Shown one piece after another: positions 1 to 9,104 of a stretch of 64,000 nt of DNA; the first letter of the stretch is position 1, and every line of letters starts with the position of its first letter. The DNA is from DAOUKH01 sp965261455 (GTDB lineage: Bacteria > Chloroflexota > Dehalococcoidia > SHYB01): NCBI GenBank assembly GCA_965261455.1, contig OZ253453.1, positions 1,178,001 through 1,242,000 on the forward strand, read 5' to 3'. The notes under the pieces were generated by a model. It worked only from the letters and a program-made list of their open reading frames with translations, had not been told where the DNA came from and ran no database searches. The position numbers and the translations under genes are program-made.

Positions 1-335
1 CGCACCCGGTCGTAGGGGTGCGGTATCGAGACCAAGCCCCCCTGCTCCTTGATAGCGCGGCAGGTCTCCACTGGCCCGAGACCCGGCGGGATGCGCTCGC
101 GCAGAAAGAATCCGGTGATCTCGCCGTACGGCGTCTTGATCTCCTCGGCCACGATTACCTTGAGCTCCGGCGGCGCTAGATCGCGGACCTCAAGCGCGCC
201 GTCCACCTCGTTGTGGTCGGTGACCGCGATGCACGACAGGCCCACCTTGAGCGCGCGCTTCACCAACGACTTCGGCGGGGTGCCGCAGTCCTTGGAGCGC
301 CAGGTGTGCATATGGAAATCGCCGCGCAGCATCAT
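1..335 (-). CDS. PHP-domain metal-dependent phosphoesterase, 3' part missing
   Basis: Partial gene running off the left edge; about 111 N-terminal residues are visible. The start is the first of two adjacent ATG codons at 335 and 332. The N-terminus holds the PHP metal motif DFHMHTW, then AVTDHNEVDGA and, near the edge, a GGLVSIPHPYDR segment. These are the first His/Asp clusters of the PHP superfamily (histidinol-phosphatase or PolX-like, RNase AM-like phosphoesterases). PHP proteins hydrolyse phosphoesters with a trinuclear metal site. Substrate cannot be assigned without the C-terminus. XseB follows upstream on the same strand. A second PHP gene lies at 40497-41137. Confidence 0.8.
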   Translation of the reverse strand, partial: MMLRGDFHMHTWRSKDCGTPPKSLVKRALKVGLSCIAVTDHNEVDGALEVRDLAPPELKVIVAEEIKTPYGEITGFFLRERIPPGLGPVETCRAIKEQGGLVSIPHPYDRV

Positions 336-382
336 GCCCGCCCTCTCACGTCGTTCTCGTGCGCCGCTCAGCATTCCCGGGC

Positions 383-637
383 TCAGACATCCAGACCATC
401 CTCGCGGATCTCCCCGGACTCTGTCCTCGTAACGAAAGCCGTCTGCAGCTCCTTGATCCGCAACTCGGCGGTGTCGAGGCGCTCCGAGCAAGTCTTCACC
501 AGTCCCATGCCCTGCTCATAGAGCGACGTGGCCTCCGCCAGCGTCAGGCCGCCCTTTTCAAGGGCCTGCACCGTCTCCTCCAACCGCCGGAAGGCCGCCT
601 CGAAATCGACTGCATCCGCCGCCGTGTCGCTCACCAC
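383..637 (-). CDS. xseB: Exodeoxyribonuclease VII small subunit
   Basis: 84 residues, the usual length of XseB. The protein has the family's two-helix pattern: FEAAFRRLEETVQALEKGGLTLAEATSLYE followed by a second amphipathic helix with LDTAELRIKEL (given here as two separated motifs). XseB binds in several copies to XseA and makes the complex that degrades single-stranded DNA from both ends to oligonucleotides. XseA lies 373 bp upstream on the same strand but is separated from it by a repeat-rich gap with its own promoter (947-975). The two subunits are therefore probably transcribed at least partly independently. Confidence 0.93.
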   Translation of the reverse strand: MVSDTAADAVDFEAAFRRLEETVQALEKGGLTLAEATSLYEQGMGLVKTCSERLDTAELRIKELQTAFVTRTESGEIREDGLDV

Positions 638-1009
638 GCTATCTTAGCCCGGAACGCCCCCGCATTCCAGAACGCCGCATCCGCCGGGGACCGCGAGCCG
701 AGTCCCTTCCGACCTCTGCTCTCTCCGGGGGAGTTTGCGAGAGGGCGCCCTCCCGCGTCTTCTCCCAACGGAGACCTTTGCGTAACCGGGGCTCGTCCCG
801 TCTCCGCAATTCCGCAGGAGGCTCGTCTCCCTTGCCGGCAAGGGGCCCGCTCTCCCGCAATCGTCCAGCCTTCCAGCAACTCCGGTCGATGGCCCCAAAC
901 GGCCCACGGGGGCGATACCGGACTGAAACATATGTTCGCTATGCCTACTTTACGGCTGCTTGCCGGGCTTGTCAAGGGCGGTTGTAAACGGCTCTAGCGG
1001 GGCGGCGCC
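638..1009. repeat. Non-coding gap with REP-like sequence between xseA and xseB
   Basis: 372 bp without a believable gene. It contains pieces of the dispersed GC-rich repeat seen elsewhere in the window (CTCTCCGGGGGAG with GAGAGGGCGCCCTC near 718-750, and CTTGCCGGCAAGG near 831-843). The right part holds a sigma70-type promoter pointing toward xseB. Short open frames here have the composition of repeat read-through. Confidence 0.6.
947..975 (-). promoter_or_regulatory. Promoter for xseB (TTGACA - 17 - TAAAGT)
   Basis: On the minus strand, TTGACA (975-970) and TAAAGT (952-947) are separated by exactly 17 bases. It points toward xseB, with an expected transcription start near 940, giving a leader of about 300 nt that includes the repeat. 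Confidence 0.65.
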
Positions 1010-2275
1010 CTACGACTCCCAGAGCGCCATCTGCTCCGCCGCGCGCGCCTTGGCGCTTCGACGGCGTCGGGCCGGAGGCGGAGGCGGATGACCCGCCTCT
1101 GCTACCACGGCACGGAAGGCGCCGTCGCTGACGTGGGCCACGATCGCGTCGCCGCCGGAGACCTGCGCCGTCCGCGATACGACGCCGCTGTCCCGCTCCC
1201 TTTCGACGAGCGCGTAGCCCCGGTCGAGGGTGTTCGCCGGATTCAACGACGCCAACTGCAAGCGGCGGCTTCGAAGGCGTTCCCGCATTAGCGCCGTCTC
1301 GCGGGCAGCGGCAGCGAACGCCACACGCGATAGCTCGTCGAGCCGCTGGCGGCGCGACGCAATATCCGGAGCGCCGCGCTGGACGCCGAGGGCCAACTGA
1401 CCCACCTCATCCCGCTTCGAGTCGAGCAGCCGTGTCAGCTCGCCGCCGAGCGCCGCGCGCGCTTCGGCGAGACGCTGCGCGAGGTCGCGGCGGTCGGGCA
1501 CGCAGAGCTCGGCGGCGGCCGAGGGCGTCGGGGCGCGCAGATCGGCAACGAGGTCGGCGATGGTCGTATCGGTCTCGTGGCCTATGGCGCTGACGACCGG
1601 GACGCGGCTGGCGTGAATCGCCCGCGCCACCGACTCCTCGTTGAACGCCCACAAATCTTCGAGCGACCCCCCGCCCCGCGCCAGAATCACCACGTCGACG
1701 CCGCCCAGGTCGTTCACCGCTCGCAGCGCCGCAACGACTCCCGGCGCGGCCGCGGCGCCCTGCACCGGCGTATGCGCCATCACCAGCTCGATGAGGGGAA
1801 AGCGCCGCTCGATGACCGTCTGAATGTCGTGGCGCACCGATCCCGTGCGCGACGTGATCGCGGCGACGCGGCGCGGCATGGCGGGAATGGGCCGCTTCCG
1901 CGACGGGTCGAAGAGCCCCTCTTCCTCCAGTTTCGCTTTGAGGCGCAGGAAGGCCATGTGCAGGACGCCGACGCCCTCGGGCTGGACCTGGTCGGCGTAG
2001 ACCTGCACCTCGCCGCGCGCCGTATAGAACGCCACGCGCCCGTGCACCGTCACCGACGCGCCGTTCTCCAGATGCTCCGCGCCGATGCCGCCGTTGCGGA
2101 ACATCACGCCGCGAAGCTGCGCCTCCGCGTCCTTCAACGAGAAGTACGAGTGCCCCGCGCCGGAGCGCGACAGATTCGAGACCTCGCCCGTTATGTAGAG
2201 ATCGGCGAGGTTGGCGTCGGCGTCCAGCGTATCGCGGAGGTACCGCGAGACCTGGGTGACGGTATAGACGGGCAT
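1010..2275 (-). CDS. xseA: Exodeoxyribonuclease VII large subunit
   Basis: 421 residues starting MPVYTVTQVSRYLRDTL, the family's normal start; the open frame continues upstream into the aminopeptidase gene and that part is not used. It has an N-terminal OB-fold (about 1-100, including GEVSNLSRSGAGHSYFSLKD), a catalytic domain with ARGGGSLEDLWAFNEE and GHETDTTIADLVADLRAPTP, and a long helical C-terminal region that binds XseB. With XseB it forms exonuclease VII, which trims single-stranded DNA in repair. The tail is rich in Pro and basic residues. Confidence 0.95.
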   Translation of the reverse strand: MPVYTVTQVSRYLRDTLDADANLADLYITGEVSNLSRSGAGHSYFSLKDAEAQLRGVMFRNGGIGAEHLENGASVTVHGRVAFYTARGEVQVYADQVQPEGVGVLHMAFLRLKAKLEEEGLFDPSRKRPIPAMPRRVAAITSRTGSVRHDIQTVIERRFPLIELVMAHTPVQGAAAAPGVVAALRAVNDLGGVDVVILARGGGSLEDLWAFNEESVARAIHASRVPVVSAIGHETDTTIADLVADLRAPTPSAAAELCVPDRRDLAQRLAEARAALGGELTRLLDSKRDEVGQLALGVQRGAPDIASRRQRLDELSRVAFAAAARETALMRERLRSRRLQLASLNPANTLDRGYALVERERDSGVVSRTAQVSGGDAIVAHVSDGAFRAVVAEAGHPPPPPARRRRSAKARAAEQMALWES

Positions 2276-2328
2276 AGCGGCCCCATCATCGCGCCGCAGG
2301 CCGCCGCGGGGCAAGGGGGCGGCGGCGT

Positions 2329-3417
2329 CTACGCCGCGGAGGCGTCCATCTTCGGAGCCGTGGTCAGATCGCGCGCCTTGCCGTTCTCCAGCACCACGAT
2401 GTCCTCGATGCGGACGCCGCCCCACTCGGGGAGGTAGACACCCGGCTCGATGGTGAACACCATCCCGTCCTGTAGCTCGTCCTTCATGTTGCGCGAGACG
2501 CGCGGGTTCTCATGAATGTTGAGGCCGACGCCGTGCCCAGTGCCGTGGCCGAACTTGTCGCCGTAGCCCGCCTTCTCGATCACGTCCCGCGCCAGCTTGT
2601 CCGCGTCATGGCCCGACATCCCGGCCTCCACCGCGTTGATCGCCGTCTCCTGCGCCACCAGCACCGTGTCGTAGACGCGCTTGTAGGTGTCGTCGGGCGC
2701 GCCGATGTAGTGGGTGCGCGTGATGTCGGAGCAGTAGCCCTGGAGCTTGGCCCCCATGTCGATCACGATGGGCTCGTTGGCCTTGATCTTGGTATCGCTG
2801 GGCCGGTGATGGGGCCGCGCCGCGTTCGGCCCCGCGCCGACGATGATGTCAAACGACGTGCTCTCCGCGCCCTGCTCCCGCATCGACCGCTCCAGCCGCC
2901 ACGCGATCTCCCGCTCCGTCATCCCCGGCTCCAGCCGCTCCGACACCTCCACCATCGCCCGGTCGGCGATCTCAACGGACCGGGTCAGGAGCGCGAGCTC
3001 CTCTGCGTCCTTGTAGATGCGCAGCGATTCGGCGAGGTCCGCCGTCGGGACCAGCTTGGGGCGTAGGGCCGGCTTGAGCTTGCGCAGCGTCGACTTCAGC
3101 ATCTCGTGGAAGGCGTAGGTCGCGTCATGGGCCTCGAAACCCAGCTTGCCCGGCCCGCCGGCCTCGATGAGCGGGTGCAGCCAGGTCTTCATCTCGCCGG
3201 TCATCTTCACCAACTCGAACTCCGGCGCTTGGATCTTCGACTGCTCCCAGTAGCGGAAGTCGGTTGCGATGTACGCCCGTTCCGGCGAGATGAACAGGTA
3301 CCCCGCCGAGCCGGTGAACCCCGAGAGGTAGCGCCGGTTCTGGGGATTCGAGATCAGGACCGCATCGACGCCCTCGTCCGCGAGACGTTCGCGGAGGCGC
3401 TGTACGCGTTGGTTCAT
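2329..3417 (-). CDS. Xaa-Pro aminopeptidase (M24 family)
   Basis: 362 residues from MNQRVQRLRERLADEG; a GAGGAG ribosome-binding site precedes this ATG. There is an N-terminal creatinase-like domain (about 1-135) and a pita-bread catalytic domain. The five expected metal ligands are visible: D220 and D231 (VIDMG, CSDITRTH), H295 (GHGTGHGVG), E324 (FTIEPG) and E338 (RIEDI). It is predicted to remove N-terminal residues preceding proline, with two Mn or Co ions, in the cytoplasm. It lies between aroQ and xseA on the same strand, probably in one transcript. Confidence 0.93.
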   Translation of the reverse strand: MNQRVQRLRERLADEGVDAVLISNPQNRRYLSGFTGSAGYLFISPERAYIATDFRYWEQSKIQAPEFELVKMTGEMKTWLHPLIEAGGPGKLGFEAHDATYAFHEMLKSTLRKLKPALRPKLVPTADLAESLRIYKDAEELALLTRSVEIADRAMVEVSERLEPGMTEREIAWRLERSMREQGAESTSFDIIVGAGPNAARPHHRPSDTKIKANEPIVIDMGAKLQGYCSDITRTHYIGAPDDTYKRVYDTVLVAQETAINAVEAGMSGHDADKLARDVIEKAGYGDKFGHGTGHGVGLNIHENPRVSRNMKDELQDGMVFTIEPGVYLPEWGGVRIEDIVVLENGKARDLTTAPKMDASAA

Positions 3418-3506
3418 GCGGGGCTCCTCGGAGGGTCTGGCCGCACCGGCGAGGCGCGGCGGCCCGCCCATTCTAGCCCCCAGCGCCCTTCCCGCTCTAC
3501 CCCGCG

Positions 3507-3944
3507 CTACTCGTTCGCCAGGGCTGCCAGCATTTCAAGGGCCGCTACGTAGCCCCGCCAGCCGAAGCCGCTGACCACACCCCGCGCGATGGGCGAGATC
3601 ACCGACGTGCGGCGCCACTCATCGCGGGCGAAGACGTTGGACAGGTGGACCTCCGCGATCGGCTTCCCCGTGTCGACCAGCGCGTCGTGAATGGCGTAGC
3701 TGTAATGACCGAACGCCCCGGGGTTGATGACGATGCCGTCGGCCCCGCCCGCCTCGGCCTGAAGATGGTCGATGATGGCCCCCTCGCCGTTGGCCTGGAA
3801 GAACGAGACCTCGACCCCCAGCGCCGCGGCGCGCTCCGCGATCAAGCCGTTCACCTCGTCGAGCGTCTGGCTGCCGTAGAGAGCCGGGTCGCGCTGGCCG
3901 AGCCGGTTCAAGTTAGGACCGTGAATCACGAGGTAGCGGGCCAT
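3507..3944 (-). CDS. aroQ: 3-dehydroquinate dehydratase, type II
   Basis: 145 residues, normal for the type II enzyme. It catalyses the third step of the shikimate pathway, 3-dehydroquinate to 3-dehydroshikimate. Family signatures are present: HGPNLNRLGQRDPALYG at 8-24 with catalytic Tyr23, NPGAFGHYSYA at 74-84 with the catalytic His80, and HLSNVFARDEWRR at 100-112. The ATG at 3944 has an AGGAGG-type site ahead of it and begins one base after the recombinase stop codon, so the two genes are translationally close. No other shikimate genes are nearby. Confidence 0.96.
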   Translation of the reverse strand: MARYLVIHGPNLNRLGQRDPALYGSQTLDEVNGLIAERAAALGVEVSFFQANGEGAIIDHLQAEAGGADGIVINPGAFGHYSYAIHDALVDTGKPIAEVHLSNVFARDEWRRTSVISPIARGVVSGFGWRGYVAALEMLAALANE

Positions 3945-3945
3945 C

Positions 3946-4935
3946 CTAGCCCTCCTGATCATCGCCGTGCCCGCCCCGCGCCAGCGGGTGGGCCGATTCA
4001 TATATCTTCCGGGCCTGCACCTGGGTGACGTGGGTGTAGATCTGCGTCGTCGCGGGGCTGCTGTGACCCAAAAGCTCCTGGACCACGCGGAGGTCGGCGC
4101 CGCCATCGAGCATGTGCGTCGCGAAGCTGTGGCGCAGCGTATGGGTATGGATGCGTTCGGCGTCGAGTCCGGCGCGCCGCGCCGTCTCCTTGACGATGCG
4201 CTGGATCGAGCGCGGCGTGAGCCGCCGCCCGTAGCGGTTGAGGAAGGCCGCGTCGCTGCGCCGCCCACGCCGTCCCTCCGCCCCGTTCTCCCGCGCCGCC
4301 TTCTCTCCGGTGAACACGTGGCGCTCGCGGAGATAGCGCCGCAGCGCGGCGGCGGCGGGCACGCCGATGTAGGCCATGCGTTCCTTCGCCCCCTTGCCTC
4401 TGACGCGAAGCTCGCGCTCGGTCAGGTCCATGTCGCCGATGTCGAGGCCCGCCGCCTCACTGACGCGCAGGCCGGCCGCGTACACCAGCTCGAGGATCGC
4501 CTGGTCCCGCAGCCCCTGGACCGTGCTCGTGTCGACGGCGGCCAGCATACGCACCGCCTCCGTTTGCGTGAGGAAGCTCGGCAGTCTTTGCTCTTGCTTT
4601 GGCGCGAGTGCCCGCCCCTCTCGCGACCGCTTGCTCCACAGCGGGCGCGCCGGGACGACGCCACGCATCGAGAGGAAGCGGAAGAAGGCCCGGACCGCAC
4701 TCAGACGCAGCGCGATGCCGCTCTTGGCCAGGCCCGAATTGCCCAGCGACGCCATGTACCGCCGTATGATCGGACGTTCGACAGACGCTAGGTCATCGAC
4801 GCCCTCGACCTCCAGGAAAGTGAGAAACCGGCGCGTATGCGTCGCATAGGCCTCTTCAGTGCGCGGCGAGAGACCCCGCTCCGCGCCCAAGTGGCGGATG
4901 AAGTCCTGCACACGCGCTTCAAATTCGGCATTCAT
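3946..4935 (-). CDS. xerC: Tyrosine site-specific recombinase, XerC/XerD type
   Basis: 329 residues with an N-terminal SAM-like core-binding domain (about 5-95) and a C-terminal catalytic domain. The catalytic set is complete: R157 (GLRVSE), K181 (GKGAKE), H265 and R268 (HTLRHSF), H291 (LGHSS) and nucleophile Y300 (TQIYTHV). Xer recombinases resolve chromosome dimers at dif. An insert of about 15 basic residues near 212-227 makes it slightly longer than E. coli XerC. It sits in a housekeeping gene run and has no phage neighbours, so a chromosomal Xer is more likely than an integron or phage integrase. C versus D cannot be decided. Confidence 0.88.
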   Translation of the reverse strand: MNAEFEARVQDFIRHLGAERGLSPRTEEAYATHTRRFLTFLEVEGVDDLASVERPIIRRYMASLGNSGLAKSGIALRLSAVRAFFRFLSMRGVVPARPLWSKRSREGRALAPKQEQRLPSFLTQTEAVRMLAAVDTSTVQGLRDQAILELVYAAGLRVSEAAGLDIGDMDLTERELRVRGKGAKERMAYIGVPAAAALRRYLRERHVFTGEKAARENGAEGRRGRRSDAAFLNRYGRRLTPRSIQRIVKETARRAGLDAERIHTHTLRHSFATHMLDGGADLRVVQELLGHSSPATTQIYTHVTQVQARKIYESAHPLARGGHGDDQEG

Positions 4936-5383
4936 GGCGAGAACATAGGTCTGAAACGGTTCCGAACCTCTTTCATGCTAACTAGCGGCGTCCCTTCATG
5001 TCAAAGGGCGCCCTCCCCTCTGGTCCGGCCTCTCCTCCTCTGGGGACCCTTGCGTAACCTTGGTCCGCAGGCTCCGGCAAGGTCGCGCAGCCCCCCTCCC
5101 CCCGCCCTCACCCCAACCCTCTCCCAGCGGGAGAGGGGGCAAGACCCCTCTCCGCCTCCCTCTCCCAAGCCAGCGGACGGCGCTCTCTCCCTCGCCGCTG
5201 GTTATGCAAAGGCCTCCTGTGGGGGAGACTGAGAGAGGGCGCGCGCCGCTAGGCGCGCGGGCGCCCACAGGGCGCTCCTCCCTCCCACGAGAGAGTCACG
5301 CAAAGGTCTGAGGGTGGATAGGGCCGAAGGAAAGGGCGAGTCGCGACTCGGCCCCTAGGGAAGGGAGGCGGCGATACCCCGTC
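4936..5383. repeat. Intergenic REP-like repeat cluster
   Basis: 448 bp between xer and topA with no credible gene. It carries a well-kept copy of a GC-rich interspersed repeat at about 5060-5195, with core hairpin CTCTCCCAGCGGGAGAG (about 5119-5135), then TGCAAAGGCCTCCTG and GGGGGAGACTGAGAGAGGGC. The same block of about 130 bp recurs at 30165-30300. Confidence 0.75.
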
Positions 5384-7681
5384 CTACCCCGCCGCGACGG
5401 GCTCGCGCTCCGGCGCGGGCGCTTCCTCCGGCTCGGGGCGCGCGCCTTTGTAGTCGCACTTGACGCAGCGGGCGCCGTTGCGCGGCGCCTCCGTCAGCAG
5501 ACCGCCGCACGAGGGGCACGGCTCGGCGAGGGGCCTCCGACCGGTGAGGAACTTGCACTTCGGATAGTTCGCGCAGCCGTAGAACGTCCTGCCTTTGCGG
5601 TTGCGCCGCTCGACGAGGTTCCCACCGTCCTCCGGGCAGGGCGCGTCGGCCTTCTTCTCGATCCGCTTCATCCCCTTGCACTCGGGGTAGCCGGTGCAGG
5701 AGAGGAACGGCCCATACCGGCCGTGCTTCACGATCATCGGCTTGCCGTCGAGCTCGCACACCTCGTTGGCGTACGCTTCCTCTAGGGCCTTGTCCACCTT
5801 CACCTCGACCTTGTTGAGCGGCTTCGTTCCCTTGCACTCGGGGTAGCCGGTACAGGAGAGGAAGAGGCCGAAGCGGCCCTTCTTGATCACCATGGGCTTG
5901 CCGTCGAGGTCGCACACCTCGTCGGAGACCTCCGGCTTGCGCTCCAGCGTCTCGGTCGCCGTCGCCACCGCGGCCTCGAATGGGCCGTAGAAATCGCTCA
6001 GGTAGGGCGTCCAACCCTTCTCACCGCGGGCGATCTCGTCGAGGCCCTCCTCCATGACGGCGGTGAAGCTCGGGTCGATGTAGCTGGAGAACGCCTCGAC
6101 GAGGAGGTCGTTGACGATGACGCCCAGCTTCTCGGGCTGCAGCAGCCCGTTGTCCTTCTTCACGTAGCCCCGGTTCTGGATCGTGGAGACGATGGCGGCG
6201 TAGGTCGAGGGGCGGCCGATGCCCGCCTCCTCCAACGCCTTCACCAGCGACGCCTCCGAGTAGCGCGGCGGCGGTTGGGTGAACTTCTGCTGGGGGTCGA
6301 GCTTCTTGAGGTCCAGCCGCTCGCCCTTCTCCAGCGGGGGCAGCGCGCCCTCCTCTTTCTCGTCCTCGTCGTTGGTGTCCGAGCCTTCGGCATAGAGCGT
6401 GAGGAAGCCCGCGAACTTCTGCACCGACCCGGTCACGGTGAGCACGTACGTCCGCGGCGCGCCCGCGGCCTCGACCTGCACCGACGTAGCGTCGAAGACG
6501 GCGTTCGCCATCTGGCTCGCGACCATGCGCTTCCAGACAAGGTCGTAGAGCCTGAACTGATCGTTGGAGAGCGCCGACCGAACGCTCGCCGGATCGCGCA
6601 TGATCGAAGTGGGCCGGATCGCCTCGTGGGCCTCCTGCGCTCCCTTCGACTTCGCGGCGTAGGCCCGCGCGCGCGGCGGCAGGTACTCCTTGCCGTATTT
6701 GCCCGCGACGTACTCCCGCGTCTCCGCGAGCGCGCTCGCGGAGACCACCGGCGAGTCGGTCCGCATGTAGGTGATGAGACCCATCGTCTCCGCGCCGAGC
6801 GACAGCCCCTCGTAGAGCTGCTGCGCCACGGTCATCGTCTTGCGGGCGGAGAACCGCAGCTTGCGCCAGGCCTCCTGTTGCAGCGTACTCGTGATGAACG
6901 GCGCCGTCGGCCTGCGCTGCGTCTCGCGCTTCTTCACCGAGCCGACGGTGTAGATGGCACCGCGCAGGTCTTCCACCAGCGCCGTCGCCGTTTGTTCGTC
7001 GTGGACTTCCAGCTTGCCCTTTTCGCCCTTCACCGAGGCCAACGCCGCGTTGAAGCTCTTGACCTTGCCGCTATTGGCCGACTGCTTGGCGAGGTTCGCC
7101 AGAATGCGCCAATACTCGACGGGGACGAATTTCTCGATCTCCCGCTCGCGATCGACGATGATGCGAAGCGCGACGGACTGCACCCGTCCCGCCGAGAGGC
7201 CGCGGCGCACCTTCTTGCCCAGCAGCGGGCTGAGACGGTAGCCGACGAGCCGGTCGAGGATGCGCCGCGTCTGTTGGGCGTTCACCAGGTCGATGTCGAT
7301 CTCGCGGGGGTGGTCGAAGGCGGCGTCGATGGCCGGCTTGGTGATCTCGTGGAACACGACGCGGCGGACGGGCTTCTTCCCCGTCTTGATCGCCTCGCTC
7401 AGGTGCCACGCGATGGCCTCACCCTCACGGTCGGGGTCAGTCGCCAGATACAGCGCGTCGGCTTTCTTCACCGCCTGGTCGAGCTCTTTGACCAAGGCCT
7501 TCTTATCCTCGGGCACAACGTACTTCGGCTCGAAGTCGTTCTTGACGTCGACGCCGAGCGTGCGCTCGGGAAGGTCGCGGATGTGACCGATGGATGCTTT
7601 CACGTCGTAGTCGCGGCCAAGAAAGCGCCCGATGGTCCGGGCCTTGGCCGGCGACTCGACGATCACAAGGTTCTTTGTCAT
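5384..7681 (-). CDS. topA: DNA topoisomerase I (type IA)
   Basis: 765 residues. The N-terminal Toprim domain (IVESPAKARTIGRFLG; D82, D84, E87 in TDPDREGEAIAWHL) coordinates Mg. Catalytic Tyr305 lies in GLITYMRTDS. It relaxes negative supercoils by cutting one strand. The C-terminus (about 590-750) carries four Cys4 zinc ribbons: two near-identical ones with LSCTGYPECKG, one with GCANYPKCKF, and a final CPSCGG...CVKCDYKG. This is a common arrangement in bacterial TopA. dprA ends 34 bp upstream on the same strand, a gene order often seen in bacteria. Confidence 0.97.
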   Translation of the reverse strand: MTKNLVIVESPAKARTIGRFLGRDYDVKASIGHIRDLPERTLGVDVKNDFEPKYVVPEDKKALVKELDQAVKKADALYLATDPDREGEAIAWHLSEAIKTGKKPVRRVVFHEITKPAIDAAFDHPREIDIDLVNAQQTRRILDRLVGYRLSPLLGKKVRRGLSAGRVQSVALRIIVDREREIEKFVPVEYWRILANLAKQSANSGKVKSFNAALASVKGEKGKLEVHDEQTATALVEDLRGAIYTVGSVKKRETQRRPTAPFITSTLQQEAWRKLRFSARKTMTVAQQLYEGLSLGAETMGLITYMRTDSPVVSASALAETREYVAGKYGKEYLPPRARAYAAKSKGAQEAHEAIRPTSIMRDPASVRSALSNDQFRLYDLVWKRMVASQMANAVFDATSVQVEAAGAPRTYVLTVTGSVQKFAGFLTLYAEGSDTNDEDEKEEGALPPLEKGERLDLKKLDPQQKFTQPPPRYSEASLVKALEEAGIGRPSTYAAIVSTIQNRGYVKKDNGLLQPEKLGVIVNDLLVEAFSSYIDPSFTAVMEEGLDEIARGEKGWTPYLSDFYGPFEAAVATATETLERKPEVSDEVCDLDGKPMVIKKGRFGLFLSCTGYPECKGTKPLNKVEVKVDKALEEAYANEVCELDGKPMIVKHGRYGPFLSCTGYPECKGMKRIEKKADAPCPEDGGNLVERRNRKGRTFYGCANYPKCKFLTGRRPLAEPCPSCGGLLTEAPRNGARCVKCDYKGARPEPEEAPAPEREPVAAG

Positions 7682-7715
7682 AGCGTCACCACGTTAGTGC
7701 ACCGCTTCACAAGCG

Positions 7716-8876
7716 TCAACCGGGCCGCGGCGCGGCGGGCCTTCCGGTTTGCGTCGGCCCGCCGATTTGGGAAATATAACTCATTGGTCCAATCTCTTTC
7801 ACCAAGCCCTTGAGCTCCATGAGCGCCAGCGTGCCGCTCACCACGGGCATCGGCAGCCCCGACTCCTCGCGGATCGCGTCGATGTGCGTCGGTTCGCGGG
7901 ACACCAGCGCGAGCAGCGCCGCCTCGGTCTCGTCCGCCGGCTCCACGCTCGGCAGGGGAAGCTGGCGGGCCGGGACGGTCAGATTGAGCTCTTCGAGCAC
8001 GTCCGCCGCATTGCGCACCAGCTTCGCGCCGCCCTCCTGGACCAGGCGGTTCGTCCCCGCACTGGCCGGCGACAGCACACTGCCCGGGACCGCGAACACC
8101 TCGCGGTTCTCGTTCAATGCGTAGGTCGTGGTGATCAAGGCGCCGCTTCGCTCCGGCGCCTCCGTCACGATCGTCCCCAGCGTGAGGCCGGCCAGTATCC
8201 GGTTGCGCCGGGGGAAGTATTCCGGCTTGGGTTTCGTCCCCAGGGGGTAGTCGCTGAGAAGCGCGCCGTTCTCTGTGATGCGCTCCGCCAGCGCCCGGTG
8301 GCTGGTGGGATAGACCATGTCGAGCCCGCACGCCAGCACCGCGAGGGTCCGACCCTGCGCGTCCAGCGCCGCCTTGTGGGCCTCGGCGTCGACGCCGAGG
8401 GCCAGGCCGCTGACAATTGTCATGCCGTTGCGGGCGAGCTCTTCGGTCACCATGCGGGTGACCTCGCGGCCGTAGCTCGTCATGTCGCGCGTGCCAACAA
8501 CCGTGATCGAACGCTCGTCCGCCTCGGTCAGCGTCCCCCGGACGTAGAGCACCGGCGGCGGATCGTAGGTCTCGCGCAGCCGCGCGGGATAGGCCTCGTC
8601 GCGGAGCGTGAGCGCACGGACTCCGGCCCGATCGAGGCGGTCGGCTTCCGCCCGCGGGTCCATGGACGGCCGCGCCTCGACGACGGCGCTGACGACCTTG
8701 GAGTCGAGGCCGGCGCGCCGCAGCGCCGAGGCCGGGGCGCTCCACGCCTCCTCCATCGAGTCGAAGCCGGCGATCAGCGCGTTGAACCGCACCCGCCCCA
8801 TGCCGTGGATGCGGTGGAAGGCGATCCAGTAGGGGGCGTCGGCCTCTATCGAGCGGGGTGGGGAGGGGTCGTTCAT
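7716..8876 (-). CDS. dprA: DNA-processing protein DprA (Smf)
   Basis: 386 residues from MNDPSPPRSIEADAPYW; the frame runs further upstream through the tRNA genes, so this internal ATG at 8876 is chosen. It has an N-terminal helix-hairpin-helix/SAM-like region (about 1-75), a Rossmann-like DprA domain with VVGTRDMTSYGREVT and SGLALGVDAEAHKAAL, the PRRNRILAGL segment, and a C-terminal winged helix (about 310-365). DprA loads RecA on incoming single-stranded DNA during natural transformation; in many non-competent species it is kept with topA. No competence genes are visible nearby. Confidence 0.94.
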   Translation of the reverse strand: MNDPSPPRSIEADAPYWIAFHRIHGMGRVRFNALIAGFDSMEEAWSAPASALRRAGLDSKVVSAVVEARPSMDPRAEADRLDRAGVRALTLRDEAYPARLRETYDPPPVLYVRGTLTEADERSITVVGTRDMTSYGREVTRMVTEELARNGMTIVSGLALGVDAEAHKAALDAQGRTLAVLACGLDMVYPTSHRALAERITENGALLSDYPLGTKPKPEYFPRRNRILAGLTLGTIVTEAPERSGALITTTYALNENREVFAVPGSVLSPASAGTNRLVQEGGAKLVRNAADVLEELNLTVPARQLPLPSVEPADETEAALLALVSREPTHIDAIREESGLPMPVVSGTLALMELKGLVKEIGPMSYISQIGGPTQTGRPAAPRPG

Positions 8877-8907
8877 CAGGGGGGTATGGGGGGTTATGAC
8901 GATGAAG

Positions 8908-8997
8908 TGGCGGAGCGGGTGGGATTTGAACCCACGGTACCCGAAGGTACACACGCTCTCCAGGCGTGCCTGTTCAACCAGACTCCAGCACCGCTCC
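8908..8997 (-). tRNA. tRNA-Ser (anticodon GGA)
   Basis: Full class II tRNA with a long variable arm. Acceptor GGAGCGG pairs with CCGCTCC; the anticodon stem CACGC/GCGTG encloses loop CTGGAGA; the variable arm is a GTACC/GGTAC hairpin; the T arm has GGTTCAAATCC. The 3' CCA is encoded (8908-8910). Reads UCC/UCU serine codons. Confidence 0.96.
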
Positions 8998-9014
8998 GTG
9001 TAATCGCACCAAGC

Positions 9015-9104
<90 letters not shown>

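Noticed and set aside
1010..2425. Longer form of XseA starting at 2425
   Set aside because: The extra 50 residues overlap the aminopeptidase gene and have no family similarity; MPVYTVTQV is the normal XseA start.
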